The notes beneath the pieces were generated by a model. It was not told the origin of the DNA. It did not search any database and worked only from the letters and a program-made list of their open reading frames with translations. From Homarus americanus (lineage: Eukaryota; Arthropoda; Malacostraca; Decapoda; Nephropidae): a stretch of DNA of 64,000 nt. Each line of letters begins with the position of its first letter. Positions within the stretch are counted from its first letter, which is position 1. The position numbers were made by a program, and so were the translations under genes. The stretch spans positions 94,501 through 158,500 of the forward strand of contig NW_024744529.1 of assembly GCF_018991925.1 (NCBI RefSeq), written 5' to 3'. Positions 36,311 to 48,208 of this stretch are shown here, piece after piece.

Positions 36311-36990
36311 AACTAGTGCTATGAGAGAGAGATGGTGGCAATTATCATACTGCTCTGGTACATTCTATATTTATCCACCAAATCTTCCTTAGAGATAGAT
36401 AACTGTTCACTTTACTATCATCATCGTCATCGTTGTAGTCATCGTCGTCATCATCATCATCATCGTCATCGTCATCGTCATTATCCGTATGATCTTCAGT
36501 TACGAATTTCTCATCCGTTCCTTCTACCCCTCCCCTGTTATTCCTCTCCCCTCCTCCTTCTCCCCTTTCACCTCCCCTCTCATCCCCCTCTCTCATCCTC
36601 CCTCTCCTCTTATCCTTTCTCCCTCCCCCTTCCTTTTCCCCTCTCTCCTCCTCCCCCTCCCCTCCCCTCCTTTCTCTTCCTCTCCACCCCCCCTTCCCCC
36701 TAACAACGTCAGCAGCAGTTCAGCAGTTTAGGATTCCCGCTAATTCCTCGTTCTTCCTTGGCCGCCTTACTAAGTCCGGGTTCTTTTAGGCGTTAACTTG
36801 CACCGTAATTCCGCTGCTCACGAAACCTGCACCTCCACCCGGTTTTTCTCTGCTAGGGAGGGAGGGACGGAGGGTAAAATTGGGGGAGTGAAGGAAAGAG
36901 AGATGGTCTGGGTGGGGAGGGAGTGAGGGTGGATGACAATAAAGACTACTATCATCAGCCAAAGGTCAAATAGATATCAGACCATCCATT
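36311..36990. repeat. CATCGT triplets, pyrimidine tract, unique stretch
   Basis: 36415-36482 is a CATCGT/CATCAT array, 36515-36700 a C/T tract and 36715-36990 ordinary sequence. No gene. Confidence 0.75.
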
Positions 36991-37390
36991 AGTTAGCAAA
37001 TATAAACCAATCAGAGCACAGAACATATAATAACACAGGTCAATAACCAATCAGAGAACAGGACATAGATAAATAATAACATAAGCCAAAAACCAATCAG
37101 AACGTAGAACATATTATAATGACGCCAGCCAATAACCAATCAGAGAACAGAACTTATAATACTCGTAAAACAAACCAATGATCAATCAGAGCGCAGAGCA
37201 TACTGTAAATACCAACGACCGCCTCTAGCCAACCAAAGAGCAGAACACCGACTTAGTTACAAATGACAGCCAATCAAAGAGCAGAACATCGACTTAGTTA
37301 CAAATGACAGCCAATCAAATTGCAGAACATCGACTTACTGTAGCTACAACCAACAGCCAATCAGAATTCAGAACAGCCAATTTGCATACC
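36991..37390. repeat. Cluster of CCAATCA sites, about 10 in 375 bp
   Basis: CCAAT occurs at 37007, 37047, 37093, 37129, 37136, 37175, 37270, 37311, 37357 and 37377. Most are followed by CAGAG or CAAAG and then CAGAACAT, in loosely tandem units of about 40-46 bp. Core and flanks match the NF-Y-type CCAAT box. Confidence 0.88.
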
Positions 37391-38151
37391 TAATGAGACG
37401 CTTGACTTGATGGGTTCTCCTGTTTCCGTCTCTTCCTCCTTCATCGGCCTCTCTTGCTCCCTCTATTCATCACATATTTATTATTCCCCTCGTTTGTTAA
37501 TGGTTCTATTACACTTTTATTTCATTCTCTGTTTATTACTTGTTTATTTACACTTATCCCTCTTTCTTTACTGCCTCTTGAGTTGGTAGTTTTCTTAATT
37601 GTATTCTAGTTTCATCTTTATTGTTTTCTCTATCTCTTGTTTATTCTTTTTTTCTTTATAATTCTCTTTATCATTATAGTGTATTCCTAATTACTTCTTC
37701 TTTCTTTTATTTCTCCTTTATTGTATTTTCTTCGTAATTTTCATCTTTTTTGTTATTCTTTTTTTTTTCTTTTCGCTTTATCAATATTTTTAACTTTTTA
37801 TTTTTCTCTATTTTTCTTTCTTTCATTTATTCTTCTATATTTTTTTATCCATTTCCTGTTATCTGCTTTTTCTTACACACCCTCATTCTCTCTAATTTAC
37901 TTCATTTACTTTATATTTATCTTTTTTCCCCCTGTTTTACCCCTTTTACTTATGTATTTTGCTCATTTATTCTAATTTACTCCTGTTTCCTCCCTTCATT
38001 CTATTTTCTTTTGTCGCGCTGTTTATTTTTGCTCCCCCCCTCTCCCTTCCTTCCATTGTCAGTATTATTTATTATCATTTTTATCATCGCCTCTCCTTTC
38101 CCCTCTCTTCCCAATTATCTCTCCCCTCCTGTACTATAAGTTATGTCTCTT

Positions 38152-38186
<35 letters not shown>

Positions 38187-38329
38187 TTCTCCCTTTCCTT
38201 ATTATCTCTCACCTGCTCATTATTTTTACCTCCTTCCTCATTATCTCCCCTTTCCTCATTATCTTTCCTTCTTCCTTGTGTCTCCCATTTCCATTTTGTC
38301 TTTTCCTTCTCTCATTCATTTTATATTTT

Positions 38330-38411
<82 letters not shown>

Positions 38412-38600
38412 CCACATTCCCTTCTCATATCTTACATCCTGACCCTCCCCACCAATCCAATCACCTTACCCCTCATGTCTTCCCTACCTTTCTCCACCTC
38501 CCTTACCCCTCTCTTCCCCTTGTCCCTGACCCCTGAACCCTTCCTCCTCCTCCCTTACCCTCCCTCTCCCCTCCCCCCAGACAGTGTGGTGGGAAGGTCC
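37391..38600. repeat. 1.2-kb pyrimidine/T-rich tract with (CT)n
   Basis: T-rich from 37430 to 37990, then C/T, with (CT)n at 38146-38175 and 38332-38411 (about 40 units). The 217-residue frame is an artefact. Confidence 0.9.
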
Positions 38601-39060
38601 CTCCCCCTTTAATGGTCTCGTCCACTTACCACTTAAGGTGCACCTCTTATTACCCTAATGACCTCGTCCTACACCTTCCTCACCCCCCTACGACCCACCT
38701 ACGACCCTCCCGCCCTCGTACGAACTCCTACGACCCCTCACTACTGTTTATGAACCTCATTCTACTTCCTACGGTCCCCACTGCTATCTACGACCCCTCA
38801 CTATTATCAACGACCCCCCACTACTATCTACGACTCCCCACTAATATCAACGACCCCCCACTAATATCTACGACCCCCTAATACTATCTACAATTCCAAA
38901 CGACCCTCGATTACCCCTACCTCATCACGACCTCTGGTGCCTACTGCAAATATTTTCTTCAACTTAAGTACGACCTCTCTTTTTTACCTCTGATCTACTT
39001 CAAACGACTTCCCTACGACCCTCTTCAATATCACCCTTAGCCCTCAAGATACTCACATTT
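38601..39060. repeat. TACGACCCC-type 21-bp repeat block
   Basis: TACGACCC words occur from about 38688 to 39020. 38775-38885 is a fairly regular 21-bp array (CTACGACCCCCCACTA with TAC/AAC variants). Confidence 0.85.
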
Positions 39061-39950
39061 ACGACCATTTACTCCTTCTCCTCCCCCTCTTCTTCCTTCT
39101 CCTCCTTCCCCTTCTCCGTCTCCTCCCCCTCTTCTTTCTTCTCCCCTCCTTCCCCTTCTCCCTCCTTCCTCCCCTCCTCTCCTTTCTTCATCCCTCTCCT
39201 ACTTCACCAACCCTCCTCTCCCCCCCTCCTCTTTCCCCCTACTTTCCCCTCCCTCCCCCCTTGCTTTCCAGCCCAAGAGAACATTTATGACGCCTCGCTG
39301 CTTCCATCACGATTCGTGCCATCACACACCACCACCCACCCCACTAACCTACCCCACTGCCCTCCCCACTAACCTCCCCACTATCCTGTGTATGAGTGTC
39401 TAGGGAAAGGTCAGGGAGAGAAATGGTGTAAGAGGAGGAGGAGGAGGGAGGTGAGTTGACTGGGTTACTTTTAAAATTAACGAGACACCTTGCCATTCCC
39501 CCACCTCCCCCCCTTCCTCACCCCTCTCAACCACCATCCCTTAAAATTTGTAGGATGGGCAATGGGGGAACGGGAGAGGAAGGAGAAAGACAGTATAAGA
39601 AGGGGAAGAGGAAGAAGAGAAGAGAACACTGTTTATAGTGTCCCTTCAACAGTATATCAATACCCTATCACGACTTGTACTATCCCACCTTCCACTAACA
39701 CCCTCCTTCCTCTCTCTTCCCTGAGGAGCCCGGGTCGAAGGGGAAGGGAGAGGAAGGTGAAAGTGGGGAGGAGGAGGATGAGGCACTGGTAAGGGATGAG
39801 TGGGGGGGAGGAAAGATAACGGAAAGAGGACAGGGAGGGGAGTCGGGGAGGAGGGTAAGGAGTGGGGAAGGGGGTCAGTTTATAGTCAGAGGCAAGGCTC
39901 CATGTACCAGTTATCCTCAGTTAGTGGTCCTGCCAGCTGACCCGACCAGT
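39061..39950. repeat. Pyrimidine tract then mixed purine/pyrimidine DNA
   Basis: 39068-39265 is C/T-rich, 39320-39385 repeats CCCCACTAACC, and 39540-39640 and 39740-39880 are G/A-rich. The rest is short unique sequence. No gene. Confidence 0.75.
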
Positions 39951-41080
39951 CCTTAGTCCAGTTATTAGACCTGTCTTACGCCCTGCTGGCCGAGGGAAGG
40001 TCAGAGGGAGAGATGAGAGGATGGGGAGAGAGAGGGGGGTTAATGGTGAGATAGAACATAGTGGAGGGAGAAAGTGTAAAAAGGGAGGGGAAAGGTGATG
40101 AGGAGAGAAGGCAGAATGGGAAGGGAGATAGTGGAAGGGGGTGGGAAATGGGAAGGAAGATAAGGGGAGGGGTAAGGTGTGATGTTGAAATGGTGCAGGG
40201 TGGAAGAGGAGAGAGTAGAGAGGGAGGGGAGATAGGGAGGGTGATAAGTTAGTGGAGGTAGAGAAGACGAATGAAAAGAAAGAGGAGATGAGGGAAGAAG
40301 GAGAACGGATGATGAGATTACAAGGGGTTAGGTCTTCTGTTCAGGTAGGGAGAAATGAGGGGAAGGGAGAGAAGGTGTTGGATAAGGAATGGAAAACGTG
40401 AGGAATATGATGACCCAGTTAGGAAGAGAGAGGAGATGAGAGGAAGAGGTAAGAGAGGGGAAGAGAGGGGTAGGAAAGAATAGTGAGACGAAGGGAGAGG
40501 GAATCGGATGGAAGGAGGGGGAGAGTGGGAAATGAGGGGATTGGGAAAGGGGGTGGTGAGAGTATGAGGTAGTTTGGTTAGGGGACGGTAGAGGAATGAG
40601 AGAGGGTGAGAGGAGAGTGGTAGGGGAGAGAGAGAGGGGAGAGGAGATGTAAGAGGCGTGTGGTATTAGGAACGAAGGCAGTGGATAGAGGCTAGGTTAC
40701 GAGAGATTGAGGGGAGGAGGGGAGAAGGGGAGGATGAAGGTAGAGGGGGGGGAGGAAAGATGGGGAGGACGAGGTGGAGGAAGGGAGTGGGGATAATGAA
40801 AGAGGAACAATAGGATAAGGGGAGGAGGAGAGAAGAAGGAGGTAAAAGAGGATCAGGGGAATGAAAGGACAGAAGAAAATGAAAACGAGACGATAAAGAG
40901 GAGTAACATACAGCGAAAATAGAAAGGATAAAAAAAGAAAAAGGATAAAAAAATTAGAGCAAAGAGAGAACTAAAAAAAATAACGAAGAGAAAATGGTAC
41001 AGGACGAAGGGGAAACTCAAGTATTCTCGAGAACTGAAATCTCTCGCCCGGGGTAAAGATGGCGTGACAGTCACTGCTCA
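39951..41080. repeat. 1-kb purine tract
   Basis: From 39995 to 41000 the + strand is nearly all A and G without a fixed unit. Complex sequence resumes near 41030 with an AAAGATGGCG word. Confidence 0.9.
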
Positions 41081-41436
41081 GTATGACTTCACCTCTTTCA
41101 TTTCTTCACCTGACGACAGTTAATAATTCATCTGTTTATGGCTTATGATGATATATATTTAACAACAATGGTAGTAGCGGGATATATTAAGTGTTGTGTT
41201 TAACTGTAATAACAAGAGATGAATGTATTGTGTGTGAGGGGGGAGGTTAGGTTAGGTTAAGGAAATGATATATTTATATTTTTTTGTGTGTGTGTGTGTT
41301 GGAGGGGAGGGGGCAGAGGGGGGGTAAAATCATACCTTGCGGATCCCAGCTTCATGTTCACCCTCTCTTATATAATTAATTACTCATCAGCTATATTAAA
41401 TCCCATCCAATTTAATTTGCACTAATGTAACGTAAT
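41081..41436. other. Unique AT-rich DNA with a short TTAGG run
   Basis: GGTTAGGTTAGGTTAAGG lies at about 41247. A short (GT)n follows near 41285. No gene. Confidence 0.6.
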
Positions 41437-41510
41437 GGGGTGAGGTGGCCGAGTGGATACAACGCTCGTCTAACCTAACCTAACCTAACCTAACCCACCT
41501 GATGGTCAAG
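41437..41510 (+). mobile_element. tRNA-like (SINE-type) head interrupted by (CCTAA)5
   Basis: GGTGGCCGAGTGG at 41444-41456 matches a Pol III A box of a Ser/Leu-type tRNA. The similarity continues to about 41470, where five TAACC units (41471-41496) follow instead of an anticodon arm. No B box was found, so this is a relic rather than a tRNA gene. Confidence 0.4.
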
Positions 41511-41669
41511 ACAGCCGGGGAGAAGCAGTGGTATAACCTTTCATATATAAAACTAAGCTTACCTGTGTCTTATTAGAGCTTATCTCCATTGGTCTTTCAT
41601 GGGAGTATGTCCAGTTATTACTCTCTCTCTCTCTCTCTCTCTCATCCATATAATTTTGTTTTCATTTTC

Positions 41670-41721
<52 letters not shown>

Positions 41722-41875
41722 CAATATTAATAAATATATAAACCCAATTAATTACCCACAGACAGACAGACAAACTATGAGTAAATAATTAAACCAAATA
41801 AAAATATGAACACAGACAAACATACAGACAATAAAATAAACATATAAACGGAATTAAAACCTTCCAAACACTCAC

Positions 41876-41915
<40 letters not shown>

Positions 41916-42137
41916 TAAAATCCCCGGCACAATACCCCTCTTTAAAACAAACACACACACACACCCACCCACATACACCCACACACACACACACACCCAC
42001 TGTATACCGTGTCAGCAGAACAGTGTTGGTCATATATAAAAATAACATTGAATAGGAAATCGAAGAAGTATACACAGCTATATATTGGTTTGAGGGAGTG
42101 TATTGGTGGTGCCACTGTGGTTAGGTTTTTATTAGGG
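41511..42137. repeat. (CT)n, (ATCT)n, (CAGA)n and CA-rich runs
   Basis: (CT)n is at 41622-41643, (ATCT)n at 41674-41720, (CAGA)n at 41876-41913 and CA/CCCA runs at 41950-42000. Spacers are unique. Confidence 0.88.
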
Positions 42138-42712
42138 GGCTGTGTTGAGATTGTTGTGTGGGGGGGGCTGTGTTGAGATTGTTGTGTTTATTGTTGTGGG
42201 GGCTGTGTTGAGATTGTTGTGTGGGGGGCTGTGTTGGATTGTTGTGTTGGGGAGCTGTGTTATGTGTGGGGGCTGTGTTGAGATTGTTGTGTGGGGGCTG
42301 TTGGAGATTGTTGTGTGGGGGGCTGTGTTGGATTGTTGTGTTGGATTGTTGTGTTGGGGGCTGTGTTGAGATGTGTTTGATTGTTGTGTGGGGCTGTGTT
42401 GAGATTGTTGTGTTGCTTGTTGTGTTGGGGGCTGTGTTGAGATTTGTGTGGGGGGCTGGGGGGGCTGTTGTGTGAGATTGTTGTGGGGGGTGTGCATTGT
42501 TGTGTGGGGGCTGTGTTGAGATTGTTGTGGTTGAGATTGTTTGTGGGGCTGTGTTGAGATTGATTGTTGTGTGGGGGCTGTGTTGGATTGTTGTGTTGGG
42601 GGCTGTGTTGAGATTGTTGTGTGGGGGCTGTGTTGAGATTGTTGTGCTGTGTTGGGATTGTTGTGTGGGGGCTGTGTTGAGATTGTTGTGTGGGGGCTGT
42701 GTTGACCTTATA
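42138..42712. repeat. GGGGCTGTGTTGAGATTGTT minisatellite, 0.57 kb
   Basis: Units of about 18-26 bp built on GGGGCTGTGTTGAGATTGTT vary in length by loss or gain of GAGATT or GTGTTG modules. Cys/Gly/Val frames on the + strand are artefacts. Confidence 0.95.
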
Positions 42713-42768
42713 GTGCGACAGATTCTGTTTTTGTTTTGGTAATAATTCGTGTTATTTACTTTCTCGCA

Positions 42769-42811
<43 letters not shown>

Positions 42812-43042
42812 ATATCTCTTATACTCCTCCACTGTTTCATTCCTTCCTTTCCTGTCACCCTCCTCCTCCTGGTAGTAAGGGAGGGAAGTATGAACACACA
42901 TGACAGGCCTGGAGGAGTCATATGTGAACAGCCAATTTTAACCATTTCTCTCTCTCTTTGTCTCGGCTGTTTCGACTGGTCTTTGTTTTGTTGTTTATTT
43001 TTGGCGTTCCTGTTTGCTTTAGCTGTTCGTCGCTCTTGATTG

Positions 43043-43116
<74 letters not shown>
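42713..43116. repeat. (ATCT)n, unique stretch, (AC)n
   Basis: (ATCT)n is at 42769-42810, 42811-43045 is unique and (AC)n is at 43047-43116 (about 35 units). Confidence 0.9.
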
Positions 43117-43118
<2 letters not shown>

Positions 43119-43244
43119 TCACTATGTTGAAATGCACTGTAGTTTGACTTTTCCCCATCTAGTTATTATATATCTTATTTATATCACTTATGTAACTGTA
43201 TATTTTCAGCCTTCTGTCTGCCAAGCTTCTTTCAATAAACGTTA

Positions 43245-43286
<42 letters not shown>
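43117..43286 (+). mobile_element. Probable 3' end of a non-LTR retroelement with (ATT)n tail
   Basis: Complex sequence runs from just after (AC)n to CTTTCAATAAACGTT, with AATAAA at 43234-43239, and ends directly in (ATT)n 43245-43284. A polyadenylation-type hexamer joined to a simple tail suits a 5'-truncated LINE. No reverse-transcriptase coding is present, so the class is not determined. Confidence 0.4.
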
Positions 43287-43287
<1 letters not shown>

Positions 43288-44020
43288 AGAAAGAGACAGA
43301 CAGAACTGAACACACTACACCTAAGACCAGACAGGAATAAACACTCTACCTCACTCCACCTACCTGGCCCTTAAACCTGGCCTTCCCCCTCCACCTCGCC
43401 CCCTCAATCCCTCCCTCCCTCCTCCCTCCCTCCACCTCCTCCACCCTCCTCCTCCCCCCTCCTCCCTCCTCCTCCCTCCACCCCTCCCTCCACTCCTCCC
43501 TCCCTCCACTCCTACCTCCCTCCACTCCTCCCTCCCTTCATTCATGTATTTCTCACTACCTCACGTATAATATCGGTCAATTAAAACAACAAAAATGTCC
43601 TCCCGCACAGCAACATCAATAACAACAACAACAACAAAAACAGTAATCACAACAACGATCAGTACTTCGACAACAACAAAAGTCAATAACAACAATAGCT
43701 AACAACAACAACCACAACAATAACAATAACAAAGAATAAGAACCACCACAATCAGCAATAACCACAACAACCACCTTCAACACAACAATAACAAAGACTA
43801 ACAACAAATAATACCCCCAACAACCATCACCACCCACAACAACCACCACCTCCACAACAACTAACACCCCCACAACAACCACCACCTCCCCACAACAACC
43901 ACCACCCCCTCATTAACTACCACCTTCCACAACAACAATCACCTCCACAACAACCACCACCTCCAGCCAACAAATCACACTTCAGTCAACAACAACCTCG
44001 TTACAAACACCAGGAAACAA
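43287..44020. repeat. Pyrimidine tract and AAC/ACC triplet array
   Basis: 43385-43550 is C/T-rich with CCCTCCACTCCTCCC copies. 43610-43980 is an AACAACAAC/CACCACC array. Confidence 0.88.
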
Positions 44021-45130
44021 CATATTAGTCATTAAGAGGCCTCCGTGTACTTACACCCGGCGTATTACAAGAGGCTGGCGCGGTGGTGTTATCACCCTCG
44101 ATCACTATTAAGTATCGAAGAAACTAAGAAACAAACAACGTCACAGTACCGCTATTCGATGCCTGTAATGGCGTCAAAGTTACTAACTCCACGCCAACCT
44201 TACAAGTGAGGTTATTGTACTGTTTCTCCTCTCTGCCCAAGCTCCGCCCTCCTTGGTGTCCTTCTTTATATCACAAACGATATTGTTATTGTCTAGTGTT
44301 TGTTTTTGTTTTTAGGAGTATTACGGAAGTCTGAGGGAGTTTGTATGGGAATAGTTTGGTTATTGTTGTGAATCTGATGGACTAATCTGTTGGGAAGGTG
44401 TGTTACCTATCGTTGGCGACACTGAGTCTGTTTTGAGGGGAAACTTTTATACTAAACTCAGTGTTGCCAACGACCAGAACCTTTACCTCTGGGTTATAGC
44501 TAAGGAGAGCTGGGGAACGTTGCAGTGTTTGCTAATTTTGTGAAGGTTCTAGTGTTTGTAGCGCTTGTGTCGTTCTTTTGTTGTTTTCTTATAATGATTC
44601 AACATTGCTCTAAGTGCTTTATGAATAGTTAAGAGTTTCTGACTACCGTGATGATGGTGTGATTGGCAGCGTTATAGTGATTCCTGTCAGGCATCAAAGT
44701 ATTTACAACCCCGTTTTTGTGTCCATCGCCTCGCCCGTCCAGCTTGTGATCTTATTGTGTTCTCGCTCCAGGGATTAATGACGCTTTTTGTACTATCTGA
44801 TACCCGGCTGACGCATTCCTCTGTCTCTTGTCGCTTCAGAATGATGGACGGAATTCGCTGAAATAGGTTTTGGAGAGAGCAGAGAAGAGAAAGCGCGCAC
44901 AGGAAAAAACAAAAACAAAGCAAAATCCCGTTTTCTTCTTCAGGAGAGAAAATAGAGAAGAGCACAGCTGTTGGTTATTGCCATTATGGCTGAGGGAAAT
45001 TAAATGCTGTTCCCAGCGTTTTCAAGCTGTAAGCGAACAGCACCATCAACAGCAGGGACAGCACAGCGCAGTGGCGTCTGTTCGCTGTTCAGAGAGAACT
45101 ATTAAAGAGTTTCATTAGCGCAGACCGGGG
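44021..45130. other. About 1.1 kb of complex, non-repetitive DNA
   Basis: This is the largest repeat-poor stretch outside the gene. It contains an 18-bp inverted repeat (44410-44473). Short frames on both strands (for example 44687-44965 minus) show no recognisable domain. It could host regulatory DNA or a 5' UTR exon of the downstream adhesion gene, which I cannot show. Confidence 0.4.
44410..44473. repeat. Inverted repeat / hairpin, 18-bp arms, 28-nt loop
   Basis: TCGTTGGCGACACTGAGT at 44410-44427 is the reverse complement of ACTCAGTGTTGCCAACGA at 44456-44473, except for one position that becomes a G-U pair in RNA. Confidence 0.9.
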
Positions 45131-45430
45131 TGAGGTGGCTATTGGCCCACCTTTTGCCCAGGATGGCTTGTAATTGGTTGGTAGCTTTTGTGTTGTGAAC
45201 TGTGATTGGTAGGCTGTGTAGGTTTGCAAGATATCGTTATTCTGCTCTTAAATATTGCAGGATTTTCATTGGTTTATCATCAGCGTTGCTCACAATGGAA
45301 GATTATGGCACTTAGTAACGCAAGATGTGTTTGGTCGGCCATCCATCTCGTGAAATGTGATTGGTTGACTGTGTGCTCGTTATCCCTGTGTTGTTGTTGG
45401 AGTGTGATGACTTAGTTTGGTTTTATATAT
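45131..45430. repeat. Cluster of inverted CCAAT boxes (diverged)
   Basis: ATTGG occurs at 45141, 45173, 45205, 45268 and 45360, three of them as ATTGGTTG or ATTGGTAG. No clean tandem unit remains. Confidence 0.7.
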
Positions 45431-45740
45431 CAAGAAATTCCTTATGGGTCACAAGAAAGATATGAAGAAATAGATGAAGATAGACCAAAAAATAAACAGA
45501 AAACTGAAAGAAAATTGCGAGAGAGAGATATTAAGAGAGAGAATAAAAAGAGATATGTAAAAGGAGAAAGAAATGGCATAAAGAGAAATATATAAGCATA
45601 GAGAAAGAAAAAATAAAGGAGAAAGAAGGAAACAGAGAGAAAGGAAGGAAATTGAGAGAGAATAAACACGTAGAGAGAATGAGAGATAAAAAAAGAAAAA
45701 GAACAACAGGTCATAGAGAAAATAAAACAAATAGAAAGGC

Positions 45741-45792
<52 letters not shown>

Positions 45793-46660
45793 TCTACCCA
45801 AGACTCTTAGTTTATTTACTCAGTGAATGTTTGATCGCTTAGAGCTGACTAGTTATCATCAGAGAATCTAACGGTCTGGGGCCTTGATATTCACTCCTCT
45901 CTGTGCCCAATTTCCAACTATTCTCTTCCATTTCCTTCATTCTCCCTCCTTATCTTTCACTCTCTTCCTCTTTTTTTCTCATTCCTCCTGCTCCATTTCA
46001 TTCTCCCCATATTCAATCTCCTGTTAAAATCTCACTCTCTCTCTTCTTTCTCTCAGTTCTCCATCATCTTCCCTCTCCACCCCCCTCACCATCCCTCTCC
46101 TCTGCAGTTTCTCCGGCTACTTCACACTCCCCCTCCCCCTCCTCCTCCTCTTCTCTCCCTCTCTTCCTCCCACTCTCTCCCTCTCACACACACTTCACCG
46201 TCCCAACTCTTCAAGACGCTCAAAGTCAACACCGCAACTTAGCTGAGCATTTCACAGCTAAAAACGCTTCTCGTGTCGTCTAAGCCAAGCTAGAACTTAC
46301 CTAATTTATTCCTTGGAGGATTTCTTCTTCATTTTCAATTATTAGAGGTTTTTTTTTACAGTTTCATTTACATTTTATTTTTTTTATTTTATATTTTTTT
46401 TACATTCGAACCTTTTAAGTCTTGGACGTTTGTGAGTTGAATTTATGATTTATATCACTTTTGTGTTACCCGTATTTTCTATCTATCTATCTGTCTATCT
46501 ATCTATCTATCTATCTATCTATTTTTCTATCTATTTATCAATTTCACCCAGTATCTTTAGCATTATCACCTCTTCCTTAATTTAAACATATAATTAGTAT
46601 TTGTTATTTCTCTTGTTAGTTTAGTTTATCTTAGTCTCTCTTAATTGTCTTAGCGAATCA
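45431..46660. repeat. Purine tract with (GA)n, pyrimidine tract, AT-rich DNA
   Basis: 45460-45740 is purine-rich and (GA)n is at 45738-45789. 45900-46190 is C/T-rich, and (ATCT)n lies around 46478-46522. 46530-46660 is unique AT-rich. Confidence 0.85.
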
Positions 46661-47480
46661 TTTAAAAAAAATCCAAAATGAAATAAATATGACAGATTTC
46701 TAAGAGAGGAGGAAGGAGTGGGGGGTTAGGGGTGGGGGTGGGGTTAGGGTGGGGGGGTGGGTTAGGGTGGAGGGTGAGGAAGAAGAGGAGGTGTTGGAAG
46801 GAAGGTGAGTGAGGAAGGAGGGGAAGAAGTAGGAGGAGAAGGAAGGAAGGGTGAAGGAAAGGAGAATAAAGGCAGGGAGGGTGAAAAGAGGAAGGAAGAA
46901 AGAAGAGGAAGGAGGGGGGAGGAGGGGATGATGGCACACTTGTAGCCTAGGATGATTAAAGGAGCCACAGTGTTTATTGAGCCAACAAGATGGGGAGAGG
47001 AGTGGGGGAAGGGGAGGGGAGGGAGGGGCCTTTCACGTTCCTCTCTCCTCCCTCAGGTTTCCTATTATTTCCCTCGGCTCTAAGAAAAGGGGGAGAAACG
47101 AAATATTGTAATGTACTCCCTGTTTGGTTTAGAAAGGGGGAGGAAAGGGGAGGATGAGGAGGTGGAGGCGGGGGATGAGAGGAGGGGGAGGAAAAGTAGA
47201 TTGGGGAGGATTTAGAAGGTGGGAGAGGAGAGAGGGAAAAGAAGGGGAGGGAGAGTAGAATGAAGGGTTAGGAAAAAGTGAAAGAGGAAGAGAGGGATTG
47301 CGAGGGAGAAATGAGGGAAGGGGATTAGGAGGTGTAAAGAAAGGGGAGAAAAGGGGAAGGGTGGAGGATGTAGGAATAAAGAGAGGGGGAGAATTATAGG
47401 GGGGAGAATAGAGGAGACGGTGGGAAGAAGACACAAACAAATAATCAAATTAATACACAAACAAACAAACCCACCCAATT
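46661..47480. repeat. Purine tracts with GGGTTAGGGTGGG words
   Basis: 46700-46770 repeats GGGGTTAGGGTGGGG. 46770-46930 and 47135-47420 are G/A-rich. Open frames on the minus strand are Pro/Ser/Phe artefacts. Confidence 0.85.
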
Positions 47481-47481
47481 A

Positions 47482-47535
<54 letters not shown>

Positions 47536-47851
47536 TCATGAACCCGAAATACTCGTTAGTGACACCGAATCCTAACTTACAACCCGTGATACAAGGGGTT
47601 GTGACACTTCTATAACTCACCCGGTCTTACCTGCCCTTCTATTACGGTTGTCTTATAACCTACAGGTGATTAAGGTGTCTCACGAACCAATTAATAATGA
47701 AGAACGTGTTTGAGTTTGTGTGTGTGTATGTGTGTGTGTGTGTGTGTGTTCCATGTTGTTTTTGTTTTTTGTTTTTTTTCTCTTGTCTCTATTGAATTAT
47801 TTTTGCTCGTTCTTCTTTGTGTTATTTTTGTTAATGATTGAGATGGATTGA

Positions 47852-47932
<81 letters not shown>

Positions 47933-48170
47933 TTATTTTTAGTTTTTTATTTATTTTAATTTTATTTTATTTTTTTTTTTAATCTTCCATGCCACATATA
48001 AATTCATTCATAACAGAGAGATATTCTGAAATGCGCTTTCCTTGTAACCAGAAACTACCACCCATGACTTAACTATAGGTGGGGTTGTTCACATCAATAA
48101 CATGCTGACGTCATTGGGAGTGTGAGGGGCGCAGGAGCCAATCAAAACCAGTTCAGTGCTTAGCTTGTTG
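47481..48170. repeat. (AC)n, (GT)n, (ATT)n and T-rich DNA
   Basis: (AC)n is at 47484-47534, (GT)n near 47718-47750 and (ATT)n at 47853-47932 (about 26 units). 48000-48170 is unique and carries one CCAATCAAAA near 48138. Confidence 0.88.
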
Positions 48171-48173
48171 GGT

Positions 48174-48208
<35 letters not shown>

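Noticed and set aside
37959..38612. A 217-residue hydrophobic-looking frame
   Set aside because: Composed of (CT)n and C/T-rich DNA. The apparent hydrophobicity comes from Leu/Ser/Phe codons.
44687..45118. Overlapping frames on both strands (92 and 82 residues)
   Set aside because: No recognisable domains and no supporting exon borders.
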